Shown here piece after piece: positions 14,701-26,460 of a stretch of 64,000 nt of DNA. A program made the position numbers and the translations under genes. The stretch lies in contig VWZS01007619.1 in NCBI GenBank assembly GCA_013397075.1, positions 364,539 to 428,538 on the forward strand. The letters are read 5' to 3'. Positions within the stretch are counted from its first letter, which is position 1; the number at the start of each line of letters is the position of its first letter. Source of the DNA: Rhabdornis inornatus (taxonomy: Eukaryota > Chordata > Aves > Passeriformes > Rhabdornithidae). The notes under the pieces are model-generated. The model saw only the letters and a list, made by a program, of their open reading frames with translations, did no database searches and had not been told where the DNA came from.

Positions 14701-17700
14701 GGATTTAGCCCTATCTGCCCAAGTCTTCTACTTGCATCTATCTGCACCTGTTCATGACATACATAAATTTTTTGCCCCCTATTGTCACTGAATAATATTA
14801 GCTTTTACATTCTAATTACTAACTCTTAAACAGAAATCAAATAATTGACCACAGGATCAATTTTCTATCAGTTTATTTTCACACCAGAAACGTCCAGACA
14901 AAGAACTCATTTGGAGCAGCTGTCAATGTAAATTCATACTGATATTCAAATGTATCTTAATTATTTAAAGTTTGTTCTGCCTACTGAATATAACATACTT
15001 CCTATATAATGCCAGAGACAGAAAACTGTAGTGATGTCACTAGAGAAAAGGCTCATAGTTTGTAAGCAAAACATTTTGTGTGATAAAAGAATCAATGCTG
15101 CCAGTCTAGCAGTAGCCAGTTGAGATGAAACATGCTAATATTTGATTGTTGCACATCAAACATACAAGTCCATCAAGCTCCAGATAATATTTGAACACCA
15201 CCTGATAGGAGCTCCACGCCTCAACAGGTTTAATAGCCATCTTGTATTACCCTACTCATCCTTACAAATTACTTTTTCAAAATCAGGGATGTATTAAGGT
15301 TACATATACTGTGCTAAGGAAACAAAATAGTTTAGCGCCTCTTAGGATGTCTTCGGAAGGTATCAAAAACAATCAAAAAAAGCAAATCTTGACTGAAGCA
15401 AGTGAACTGGCTTATGTAATGATACTGCTTAAACACCAAACAAGCACACTGTGTGTTGAGTGACAGCAAAGTGCATGGTTTAGCAGTTTCCACCTTCAAC
15501 CACCTGCTCTGCCCCTTCCTTAGGCTTGATCATCTCGACCATAGGGCAGAAGTGTGATGTTTGTCTCACCCCGTTCTGCTGCCTATGCCACAGGGACTTC
15601 CCAAAGCAGCACTCAGAGTGGCCCAGCCCAAGCCTGCTTGCCCACATGCCATTAATGACTGCCATCCCTTTAGAGCAGCACATGAAAAGCTCTGTCACTG
15701 CCTTGTGACACTTTGTGCAGCTGTGACAGGACTCTGCTGTGACTGGACTCATGTAACTGGTCTGACCAGTCGTCCTCCTCTGCTTTACAGCTCAGAATTA
15801 GTCTGACACTCAAACACATCCCCCCATGCTCCTGCTCCTGTTCCACAGCAGAAGAGGCAGCTGGCTGTGTTTTCCCCCAGTGCAGTGACACAAAGCCATG
15901 CAAGTGGAAATACATCAATTCAGATCCTGGTGATGAGAGCAGCGGGAATGAGGAACAGGAGCACAGCTCAGCCATGTTTCCAAAACATCTCCCTATACAT
16001 CAGAACACAGGCAAGTTGTACCCTTCAAAACCAAAACTGCCTTTTTTTTTTAACAGCCACTGTTTATTCTCATCAGATGTGCTCTTCAAAGACACAAAGA
16101 GCATCATTATTCACAAAACTAAGTTTAAATCTGCATCAGCACATAGGATCTCCAAGTCCCAATGTAACATCTAAAATGAGTAACTAGTTAAATAGCTGGA
16201 CACACAACATTAAAGGCTGGTACTGGCAAGGGTTACAAACCATTTATCACACTACTTAAATTAAGATGTGCTTATCTGCTAAATTGCTGATAGCACAACT
16301 AGCTGGAATCAGAGGCAGGGAGCAGAGAGCCTGCCAATGGAGTGTGTGAACAGCACACCAGCTTTTGAATACAAATGTCTCCCAGGTGTGTCAGGGAATG
16401 CAGAGACTCAGGAAATAGCAATCTTTTAATTCACTTTCTGTTACACAACAGAAACATCTTCTATTAACTGCTAACCAAATGATAAAAATAAGAACAAATG
16501 CGACAATGAGTCACTCAAGCTCCTCAAGGAAGTATCTGACACAATGAAAGTATTGATTATCCTGGGAGAACATCTAAAATCTCAATACATACTCCTGTAA
16601 CATGCCAACAAAAGGAAGAAAAAGAATATTTCCTGTAGCTATCTTCAGCAGCAGTCCAGAAAAGATTATGCTGTATCAGCAAATTCTCACTTCAGAGTCC
16701 ATGCACTGGCACAGAGAAAAGCAGTTTCTGTAACACTCAGTCCTCCTCTTTCCTCTGCTGGAAGTACGTACACTCCTAACTTTTCAAGGAAGCTGTTGGC
16801 ACCCTCAACCCTTGGCTGTTCATCCACTGTACTGCCTGAAAATCCTTCCCACCATGGCAGTACTGCTAATTCCAATTAGGAACACCATCTTTCCCAGCTC
16901 TAGCCTGCTATTCAATGAGTACAGGCCAATGCCAAGGTTCTGGTGTGTTTTAATTCAATATTATGCCATTTCAAACAGCCTGTCTTTTCAATCTTCCTAT
17001 TGAATGCAGATGTGATTCTTTTAAATCCCTGACTGCAAAGGCCTTTCCTAAGCAGATGCACTACTAATGCTAGCATTTAATTTCATAAAATGGATAGATT
17101 TTGACCCAAACTCTCAACACTTATATTGTAAATACTCAAGAAGGGGGAAATTACTTTGTTTCAGCTAATTTCAAAATATATGTGAGATGATGGCTAAAGA
17201 AACTCATTAAATGGTAACTATAGGAAACTTTCTCTGAGGTGTGGCTGTCTAGAAGACTGCACTAACAACAAGGGAAAAAAAAGAAAGTGTGCCTTGTCAC
17301 CTAGTAACTATCACAATGGGGCTCTTTACAATAAGCAGAGTAAAGAATGACAGAAGTGTGCTCCTGGGGTGGTTCTGTAAGCAAACTTAAGGTCAAGGTC
17401 CTGAGAAACAAAAATCACTGCTTCAAGACAAAAAAATATATATTTATACTGCAATGACTAAACACACTGCAGAGAGAAGAGCAAAAAGGAATAATGCTTC
17501 ACGAGTGCGTGCATATACAAAGCCTTGTTCAACCCAGGCTTGAAAAGAAAGTGAAGAGCATTGAGATAAGTGACTCTGAGGCACAAAACCTTCTGAAAGG
17601 GGAGTAATAAGAACTTAATACAGCAAATGCAGTTTACTGGACACCAGACACATTTAACTACATATTACATAATATAACGGCCCATAGCAGTCAATTATTT

Positions 17701-20700
17701 TAGCTCCTTTCAACAAGAAAGGCTTTTGCATCATCTTTGGGCAGATGTTTTCCACACCTGGCTGTGCCCCTAAGAAAGGCCTTGTAGCACTGTCACAGAT
17801 CAAGAGGGAATCATCTACTCTCCAAAAAACTACATGTGCAATCCATAAAATTGTGAAAAAGCAGTTCTCACATCAGCTCAGACCTCTTTACCTCTGGATA
17901 TGTAAAAAGCATCCAGACAGGTTTTATAGGATATGAAGCAAGTTCATTTCTAAACAGAAGTACAAAGCAGCTTTCCATTTCATATCGGTCACAGCAGAGT
18001 ACTCACATTTCCTTTAGTAATAGACTGAAGTCTCAAAACAATTCAAAGCTGCCATAGAGTTGTGATGCATTTCAGAGAGCAGGTGGGGGACAAGGAAAGG
18101 AGTGATGCAGTGCTCCATCAGTCACAGGCAGATGACTCCAACACTCAGCAGTGTCCCCTAAGGACCATGACACAGCCTGGCAAGCAGCTCAGTGACAGAA
18201 AAACCTGATGACACCAACATAAGCAGCCCAAGTTCCCATACATCCCTACTGCTCCCACACTGATGTCACCTCAGCACTCAGAGCTGCTCAGTCACTGCAG
18301 TGTGTGCTGTAAACTTGCTAAGGAATCACTGCACACCTCTAAACAAAGTCCAGGTATGTACAGGAAAAACCTGCCTAGAAAGTAAGGCCCTTGAAACTGC
18401 TTCAGAGCAATTCTCTTAATGCTGTAATTTGTGATCTGTATTTCCTGGTTCTTTGTCAAGAACCAGATTATAACTCACAAAATTGCTGCTGTTACTCTTT
18501 GTTTTCCAAGATGGCATATTCTGAAGATAGGTTCCACTGGAAATTCATCAAAAATCCAAGGAAGCATCCTTAAGCAGTTGTCTGATAGTGAGTTAACACT
18601 CACTATCCTTCCATATTGGTTCTGGTTTCTGAACTCTGTAGTTTAGGTTTAGTGTCTAGTGTCAGCAAACAGGAGAAGGGATGCTTGTCCTTTGGAGAGT
18701 TTCTTATGGAGACAACTAGAAAAAGGGTTTATTCTTAACATCCTCAGACTCCCCAGTGAGAGCAAACAATGACTTCTTTTCCCTAGTACCACACCAAAAG
18801 ACTGGGCAGCAACACATAGCTCAAATAACCAGCTGTCTGTCCCAGGCACTGTTACTGCTCTCTGTAACACATTCCAACTGATTTTACAAACATCTCTGCT
18901 CTTTTCTGCATCCTTCTCTCCAATTCCACCAAAAATTCCTGTTTATGCGTTTACAGAGATTTCTGTTTGCTGGCTGATACCAATATTTTGGGAGCAAGAA
19001 GGGTAAAGACAGCTTCATTTTGATACTGAAGGTGCTGGATGCAGACATCTACGAATCACTCCTGTTTTAGCAAAACTGAATTTAGGAAAGCAGACAAAGC
19101 TGGCCTACATATATAGAAAGTTGTGGGGTTTCTCTCTGCATAGCCCAGTACTAGATGAACAGAAAATTCTACACTCTAGCTAAACCAGGTAGAAATGTAA
19201 TGCTTTCACAGTGACTGCCCTGTTTGTTCACCTGCAATACTTCAGAAACCAAAGTAGAGCACTGAAGCACCTGGTCTAAACAGATACCAGGAACTGTTCA
19301 CTTTTATTACTCTGGCTTTCTAACAGCCCTCCAATCAAGAGGCCTGTTCACTGCTATGTGTTATATCTGAAAAAAAGAAATACTTTTCATTTAGCTGTAT
19401 AATCTTTTAACGATTATCCAATAATAAAATAATAAAGGTTAAAAAGCCAAGATACACACACTACTAAAAAACTCCAAACTACCATCTAAATCTAGAACTG
19501 CAAGATAGATTTGGTTTTTTACAATGAAAAGCATTATCCTCATAAAATTTTAACTGCAAAGAAATATTGACTTTTTTTCCTGCATCATCCAATAGCAAAT
19601 TAAAGTGCAGCCATGTGAATTTGCAAGAGGTAGTTACATGCATTTTACAGCTACTTTGAAGATTTACACTTACACCTCAAGTCACATTGTAAATCACTCT
19701 CCCACTACTCCAGCCCTCAACTACCAGCTCAAGCTCTCAGCAACCTGCCCAGACACACATGTGTCTTTTACTCAGTAATACTGGGCAGTGTTTCAAAATA
19801 TACCTTTCTTCTGACATGATTTTCAAAAATTCTTACAAAGATCAGCAATGCCCTAAATCTATCCTGAGACAGCAGTTTTACATTTAAGCCTTGGAAGTTG
19901 TTGTTCAACAATAATCATGATTTTAAAAAGGAGGCTAGTGTACATGCCAACTTAGAATCAATATATACTCCACCATTTAAACTACTCTGCCTCCCATTCA
20001 TTCACATCAAAGAATATATAATACTAAATTCCAATCCACAGATTGATTTTTAAACATGGTTCATTACACTTAAGCAGAATCCCATCTTGGAAGCACCTCT
20101 CTTCATGTAAGCAGCTACCAAAGCTCATGAAGCAAAGATAAATACATAACTTTACCAAAAGCACATTTATCATTTATAGTGCAATAACAGGTTGGTTCTT
20201 TCCTCAATCACTGCAGCACGGACTAAAGGCTCTGATAAAGAGATTTTTTATACTACCTTACATTTCCACTCATGCATTATAAATAACATATGACTGAAAT
20301 GCCAACAGTCAAAAGATTTTCATGATAAAGCTCTGATGCTCATCAGAAGACCCCACTAAAAGCAAAAGCTGCACATGAGCACAATCTGAACAGTTCAGTT
20401 ACAGACCCACTTCCTTCTTGCATGTTCCTGAGCAACAAAAACAGAGTATAAGTGCTTTAGCCAGGTCAATTGCAAATTCAAGAGTTAATGTGAGATGCAG
20501 TATAATCCAGTGTAACACCGGAGATGGACTTTGTATTTCAAAGACTTAGTTAGGATTTATTGGCTGAAGAACACTGAAGAGAATAATGATTTGTAGAGTT
20601 TTCTTGACAAGTCACACACAGACGAAGCAACCAGCAACCCTATACTAAAAAGCTTCACAAATGTCCCAGCATTTATTAGAAAGAACAAAACTTGCCTGAA

Positions 20701-23700
20701 GTTTGTTCCACGAAGGTCTGTTCGTCTCCTTTAGCTAACACACCATAAAATACTCCATAAGGAACACAGATGAATCACAACAGAAAAATACTTTCTATTA
20801 TCTTTAAAGACATTATCCTAAGCCAGAGATATTAAAGTAACCATTAACAGCCAGACCCCTGTTATAATCAGCAGCCACTTAAATTCAATTTCCAACCTAT
20901 TACACTCAGGTAAGAAATGAACCTGTTAGACAGTTCATGTGCTACCATGTGTATAATGACAACCCAACAAGACTGCTAAAGAATAATCCTGGAGTATGAA
21001 AAGATTTCTAGCTTCTTACAAGTTGGGTTGTTCATTGCAAAACCCAAAATGCCTCTCTTCACGAACTTTTACACAATAATCATTACTTAAGCAAACTAAA
21101 ATACTTTTCCAAGTCAGTGCCAACCTGTCATTGCATCACAATACTTGGTAACAATTTTACATGACAATAAGACTAAAAACGAAATTGAAGAGAAATTTTA
21201 TAGTTTGTTTTAGCTCACTGTAATCCTAATAATATTTTTACCTAAACTAATCCGGACAGACTGACCACACCTTTCTAGTTCACTTTTTGGGTGAAGTTTT
21301 TGGTTTCTTTTTCCTAAGGCTACTTTTTCCATAGCTACTGTCTACTAGTCAACATAGTGATCAGCAACACACACTTTCCTATTGTTTCCAGTTAATACCC
21401 AGCTTACCTGTGTTTTGCATGGTATCTTTCCCAAGAACTCTGTCACAAATGGCTTTCTCAGACTAAGCACTACATCACCAGGTAACACTGCAAAACAGGG
21501 AAGCTCAAGTACTAGAGAGAACTCTGTTTTCTACTGAAGTTTGTTTAAAAAAAAAGGATTCTGCTAAAGAAGTTCTGGTTTACATAAGACACAAAATGCA
21601 GCTCTACTGTATAGCAGCTGTGTAGAGAGAGAAATTAAAAGGTTTGAACTAAATTGAAAGGGATTGGGATAAAAAGGTCCAAAAAACAGGTATTTTACAT
21701 AATCTAATGTGAGATGAATTTCAAAGTCCTTCCGGCTCCAGTTTTATATATTTGCTTACAATTCCAAGATATATTTATATTTGCTTACATCCAAGATTAA
21801 TCAGAGCAGCAAGCCACCCAAGTTATGAAACACACTAAAAGGAGATGAACTTTGGAAAGCATCACACTGCCTAAGAAAAAGACAGAATTGTTAAGCTGAA
21901 GAAGAGATGATGATGATCACCACTGCTTGTACTCCATACAAAAATGAGGGTGGCCATGAGGTCTCACACACTCTCAGTCATCCTGTATTTACAGACAGCA
22001 CATATAGGAAGCAAAAGAAACATACCAGAGTCCCACCCACCCTAGGTGTCCCTATTAATATTAATTAATTAATATTAATTCACTTTTGCCCAAGATCAAA
22101 TAAAAGTGAAAAAGCTAGCTGTACACTGGGACATGGAGTCCTCCAGCCTAAGCAGAACTTGACACAGCTTCTGACTCAAGTCACACAAAGACCTGCTTTG
22201 ATGCATGTGCTCGAAGGGAAGGAGTGGAACAGTGACTACACACAGTGGGTACTTGCAGGATTTCCTTGCTTTTATCAGTTTAACACTTCATCTCAGTTAT
22301 TCTTCTCAGGTTTTTAATGTGACTTCATTAAACATCAATGACAGTGCCAAGGTGCAGAACTCAGCACTTCTATCAACTCCTTGAACATGAGACAAGTACT
22401 TTAGAAGACAAGGTTTACTCAAACTTTATATTTGCTTTCCTTTGCTTACATCACAAGTTAGATAGTTGAACAGAAATGTACAATTACTTCAAGGCAGCAC
22501 CAGGTTTTCTATCAAACTCATGCACGTAGTTAATATTACAGTCGTATTAACTCCATGTCTGGAGTCAACAGCACAACTCCAAAATAAAGTTCATCAGTTA
22601 AGGTTTAACAAGCGAGACTGGATTTGCTCCCATCATAACACAAGTCATGGGGTAACCTTGAGAGTGTAATTTTTTCTCATAGGAGCCCCAACACTGGAAG
22701 CTCCTGTACTAGGGGAAAACAACACGTTAGCAACAGCATCCTTTTAGTGTGAACGTCACATAAGGCTGGGATACATCAGGGTTTACAGACAGACTTGCAA
22801 TCTTCTGTGTGTCTTCAGCACAGAACAACTCTTTCTCTTCCAAGTCAATAAAATTAGTCTCTACTTCAGCAACTAATGAAAGCAAAGCCAGCAATAGCAC
22901 TACTGTGCCCTTTCAGGTTTTAGCACCCTGCCTTTAGCTCTGCTTACAACAAGCCCAGGAACAGCTCTGTCCTTACTAGAACCCTGTTTGCATTCACCTT
23001 CTGACACTGGCAACGTCACCTGTGCAAAGAAGAATGTCTTAAGGGAGGGGAAGAAATCAAATTTATGACTGAGTACACAACCTGGGCAAAGCACACATTC
23101 CATGACAGGTCCTCTACACCTATAACAGAGCCATAACTCTTGTTCACACTTCAGAAGCCAGAGCTCTGGCAGACTTTTGTACAAACCTGTAGTGTCATGG
23201 CATTGGTAAGATATGGATCTTGGCGTATTTGGCACTGCAGATTGCTCTTTTCAAATGTTGTTTCCAGAATATGCAAAAGGCTGTAAAATTCAGCCACAGA
23301 ATGTCTGTATGGTCACTACACACTGAAAAACACTATCTGGGGGGATAGTAGAGTTCTACTGTTTTTAAACCTGACTTTCCTAGAGTTTCTCCAGTATCCT
23401 TGGAAACAAGTATGTAAACACTTCAATCCTTTAAGGATGTGGGAAAGTCAACTGTGAGCTCTACAGAAGACTGACTTTTGTTAATTAATCTAAGAGGTAG
23501 TATTACAGACAACATTATTACAGCATCAGTATTCCATGCACTTCTTGAAATTAGGGTCATGATTTTCCCCTTTATTCTGACACTGACTTGCTTCTGATGG
23601 GATTTTATTTTCACCCTCAATTTGAGGCAGCACGGTCTTGGACTATAACCTGAAGTTAAGTATTACCCATGAGGCTATCCAATATTGTCTTTGGCAATTG

Positions 23701-24850
23701 GAAAATAAGTTCAGAACAAGTCAGCTCAGGACTAAGTAGAGAATATTGCTTCCTGGAGCTCACATCTACTAATTTAACATGCCTAATAACACTATTAAAC
23801 CCAGAAAAATATTGCCTTTCTATTTTCAATAGCTCTTTAAAAAGCCAGCTACAGGAAATTCAGTATTAACTTCAGGTAGCATTAAGCAACAGAGCTGCTA
23901 ATTAGAACCAAATTAACCACTCTCTGTATTTGGTTCTTCAGTCCTTTTCTCAACAGTTTGAAACAGTGAACCTCAACTCAACCTCAACAGTGAACAAACA
24001 ACTGTCAACAACTCCAAACTGAGTCTTATAAAATGACAGAAAAATACTGTTTTAAAACCAAACAAGAACTGATAATTGAAGATTTTCAGAAAAATAAGCT
24101 CAAAGGCAATTAGAACTAATTATTTTTTATATAAAACAAATGACATTTCAAATGTCATCTAACAGCCTCCTGAAACATCTTCATACTTTCAGTTTCTCAT
24201 AACTCCAGAGCTTAACCATCTCCTCCCTAAAGTCAATGTCAACATAAGCATTCATAGCAGTCAGTGACTACATTTCCTTGCCCATAGAGAAACACAGCTG
24301 CGGCTCACAGTTTCAACAATTTCCTTATACATATCAGGACAGTGGCCGTACCTGATTTTTAGTGTAGTCTACTTACAATATTTTAACTTCTGAAAAGCAG
24401 CTCTGCAAGAATATAAAGTAAACCAGCACTAAAGCCGGAATGCCACACTTCTCATCTTACACACAGATTTCAATGCCCTAAGAAATCTTCTTCTGGTCTG
24501 CACAGAGTCTCGCTGGAAGTATACATGTATCAGACTCACTTGTGCAGACTATTTTCCAGGATAAGAGCCAAAATCTGCAAGCCTACATCGTAATCATTTT
24601 GCTGAAGTCCTTTCAAACCTAGAAGGGCAAGCAGTTTTTCCAAATGCCATCTGCAAAAACAAGGACACGTACCGTACTGCCAACACCGCAGCCGGCTCTA
24701 AAAAACAACCTTCATAACAGTTGCTGGGCTTTGTTATCTGGTTATTTACCCATACAGCAAAATCAACACGCAGCCAGTGAAACAGCACAACCTAATTAAT
24801 ACCGAGGAGAAGAAAGCTGTACAGAAACAAAGAGGCTGCGAGCCAGCACA
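11778..24850 (-). other. CCDC186 first intron (about 13 kb)
   Basis: A long AT-rich stretch between the first coding exon and the CpG island that should hold the promoter and 5' UTR exon. It contains an (AT)n run around 11806-11830, a small AT palindrome near 22052-22080 and a short imperfect direct duplication near 21745-21795. I see no coding exon, no tRNA-like fold and no CR1 fragment. The open frames of 60-110 codons have no recognisable composition or splice context and are treated as chance. Confidence 0.6.
11796..11832. repeat. (AT)n microsatellite
   Basis: An interrupted alternating A/T run lies just upstream of the CCDC186 first coding exon, inside the polypyrimidine-poor region that precedes its acceptor. 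Confidence 0.8.
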
Positions 24851-25504
24851 GGAGCCTGCGCTGCCCGCTCGGAGTCTGACCGAGAAGGTGTTGCCATGGC
24901 AGGACCTCACCCCCGGCCCTGCTGTCACCTCGCTCCCTCCTCCTGCGCCTCGCCCACGGCCCTGGCGCGACCTCTGCCAGCCCGGTGCCCCCACCTGCAC
25001 AGGGAGAGCCCCTCGCCACCCGGGAGAATTCTGCCTGCCTGCCGTCCTTCCCCCGCCCCCGCGTCCCCCAGGCTTTATCGTCCGCTGATAGCGAAGCGGA
25101 TCAGCGGCCCCGAGGCCCCTCCCGAGCCCGCCGGGCAGCGCCTGTCCCGTCCCGTCCGTCCCATCCCGTCGAGCGCCGTCGCCCTCAGCTGCGCCGGCCC
25201 CTCGAGGAGCCCGGCAGTGCCCGCGCGGCTGGGGGACGCCGGCTCCGAGCATCCACCCTATCCGGCCGCCCTTGATGCGGCGCGGACCCTCACCCGGTCG
25301 CTACTCGTGCGGCAGGAGCGGCGGCAGGAGCGCCNTGGGGCCAGCAGGTGGCGCGGGATCCATCTCGTCGCCTTCCCTCGCCGCCGTGCTGCTGCCGCGA
25401 TCGCACCCGCGCCGCCCGAAGCCCCCGATGCATGGACGGTGCTAAAAGCTCCGAGCGGCTGGATACAGGACATAATGTTGTGCTATTACTGCACTCTGCG
25501 CCAC

Positions 25505-25686
25505 GAGACATTCAGGGTGGACTTTAGGAGGAATTTCTACACAAGAAGGGTGATTACACACTGGAACGGGTAGCACAGGGGGGTGGTGGAGTCACCGTCC
25601 CTGGAGGTGTTTTTAGGAAAGCCTAGACCTGACACTAGGTGCCGTGCTCTGGTTCACAGCGTGGTGTTGGGTCATAGGTTGGACTC
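25505..25686 (+). mobile_element. CR1 LINE 3' fragment (copy inside duplicated block B)
   Basis: Same sequence as the corresponding part of the CR1 at 26233-26414, ending abruptly at the N base after GGTTGGACTC. Probably not an independent insertion but part of the assembly duplication. Confidence 0.8.
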
Positions 25687-25896
25687 NGCCGGCCCCTCGA
25701 GGAGCCCGGCAGTGCCCGCGCGGCTGGGGGACGCCGGCTCCGAGCATCCACCCTATCCGGCCGCCCTTGATGCGGCGCGGACCCTCACCCGGTCGCTACT
25801 CGTGCGGCAGGAGCGGCGGCAGGAGCGCGGCCATGGCGGGCACAGCACGGTCCCGCTCCCCGCCGGCCGCCCGGCCCGGCGCGCTGACACATCAAC

Positions 25897-25910
25897 AAAG
25901 ATGGCGGCGG
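25897..25910 (+). promoter_or_regulatory. YY1-type site
   Basis: AAAGATGGCGGCGG matches the YY1 core (AANATGGCGGC), commonly found at or just downstream of the start site in CpG-island promoters. It lies in segment C, the piece absent from the first copy of the duplicated block. It could also be a chance GGC-rich match. Confidence 0.45.
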
Positions 25911-26232
25911 CGGGCGGGGCCGGCGGCGGGGCGGGATCGGGATCGGGGCAGCCCCGGGCGGCGGGGCCGGCCCGGCCCGGCCCGGCCCAGCCCCGCGGGG
26001 GTCGCGGTGCCTGCGGTGCCGTTCGGGACGGGCCGGGGGCGAGCGGGCGGTCGCGGCAGCCGCTGGGGCCAGCAGGTGGCGCGGGATCCATCTCGTCGCC
26101 TTCCCTCGCCGCCGTGCTGCTGCCGCGATCGCACCCGCGCCGCCCGAAGCCCCCGATGCATGGACGGTGCTAAAAGCTCCGAGCGGCTGGATACAGGACA
26201 TAATGTTGTGCTATTACTGCACTCTGCGCCAC

Positions 26233-26460
26233 GAGACATTCAGGGTGGACTTTAGGAGGAATTTCTACACAAGAAGGGTGATTACACACTGGAACGGGTA
26301 GCACAGGGGGGTGGTGGAGTCACCGTCCCTGGAGGTGTTTTTAGGAAAGCCTAGACCTGACACTAGGTGCCGTGCTCTGGTTCACAGCGTGGTGTTGGGT
26401 CATAGGTTGGACTCGATGATCTCAGAGCTGTTTTCCAACCTAATGGATTCTGTGATTTCA
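26233..26460 (+). mobile_element. CR1 LINE 3' end
   Basis: The segment carries the usual CR1 tail phrases: GGTGATTACACACTGGAACG, GGTGGTGGAGTCACCGTCCC, then GGTTGGACTCGATGATCTC and a closing GATTCTGTGATTT. It is inserted on the plus strand at the edge of the CCDC186 island. A truncated second copy at 25505-25686 belongs to the duplicated block and stops at the N. Confidence 0.88.

Larger units (their letters stand above)
24850..26200. promoter_or_regulatory. CpG island, probable CCDC186 promoter and non-coding first exon
   Basis: GC content rises abruptly from AT-rich intron to very GC-rich sequence with dense CG dinucleotides. This is the only such island upstream of the minus-strand CCDC186 coding exons and before the TDRD1 island, so I assign it to CCDC186. 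A sequence fitting the YY1 promoter consensus (AAAGATGGCGGCGG) lies at 25897-25910. No TATA box is evident, as usual for island promoters. Internal structure is disturbed by a duplication bounded by N bases. The long open frames on both strands reflect GC richness and few stops, not genes. Confidence 0.7.
25193..26414. repeat. N-flanked near-exact duplication, likely assembly artefact
   Basis: Block A (25193-25334) recurs at 25688 to about 25828, and block B (25336-25686, 351 bp) recurs at 26064-26414 with no difference that I can see. The order is A-N-B-N-A'-C-B', where C (about 25830-26063) is an extremely GC-rich 234-bp piece present only in the second copy. The N bases at 25335 and 25687 sit exactly at the block junctions. 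The simplest reading is one real locus A-C-B, with a collapsed A-B version inserted during gap filling. Confidence 0.85.

Noticed and set aside
22046..22085. ATTAATATTAATTAATTAAT-type palindrome
   Set aside because: Short low-complexity AT sequence; no loop or flanking context for an RNA or transposon end.
24746..26255. Several 100-225-codon frames on both strands of the CpG island
   Set aside because: GC-rich sequence has few stops, frames overlap on both strands and repeat with the assembly duplication, and none shows a family signature. An AAAGATGGCGGC start-like context is better read as a YY1 site.
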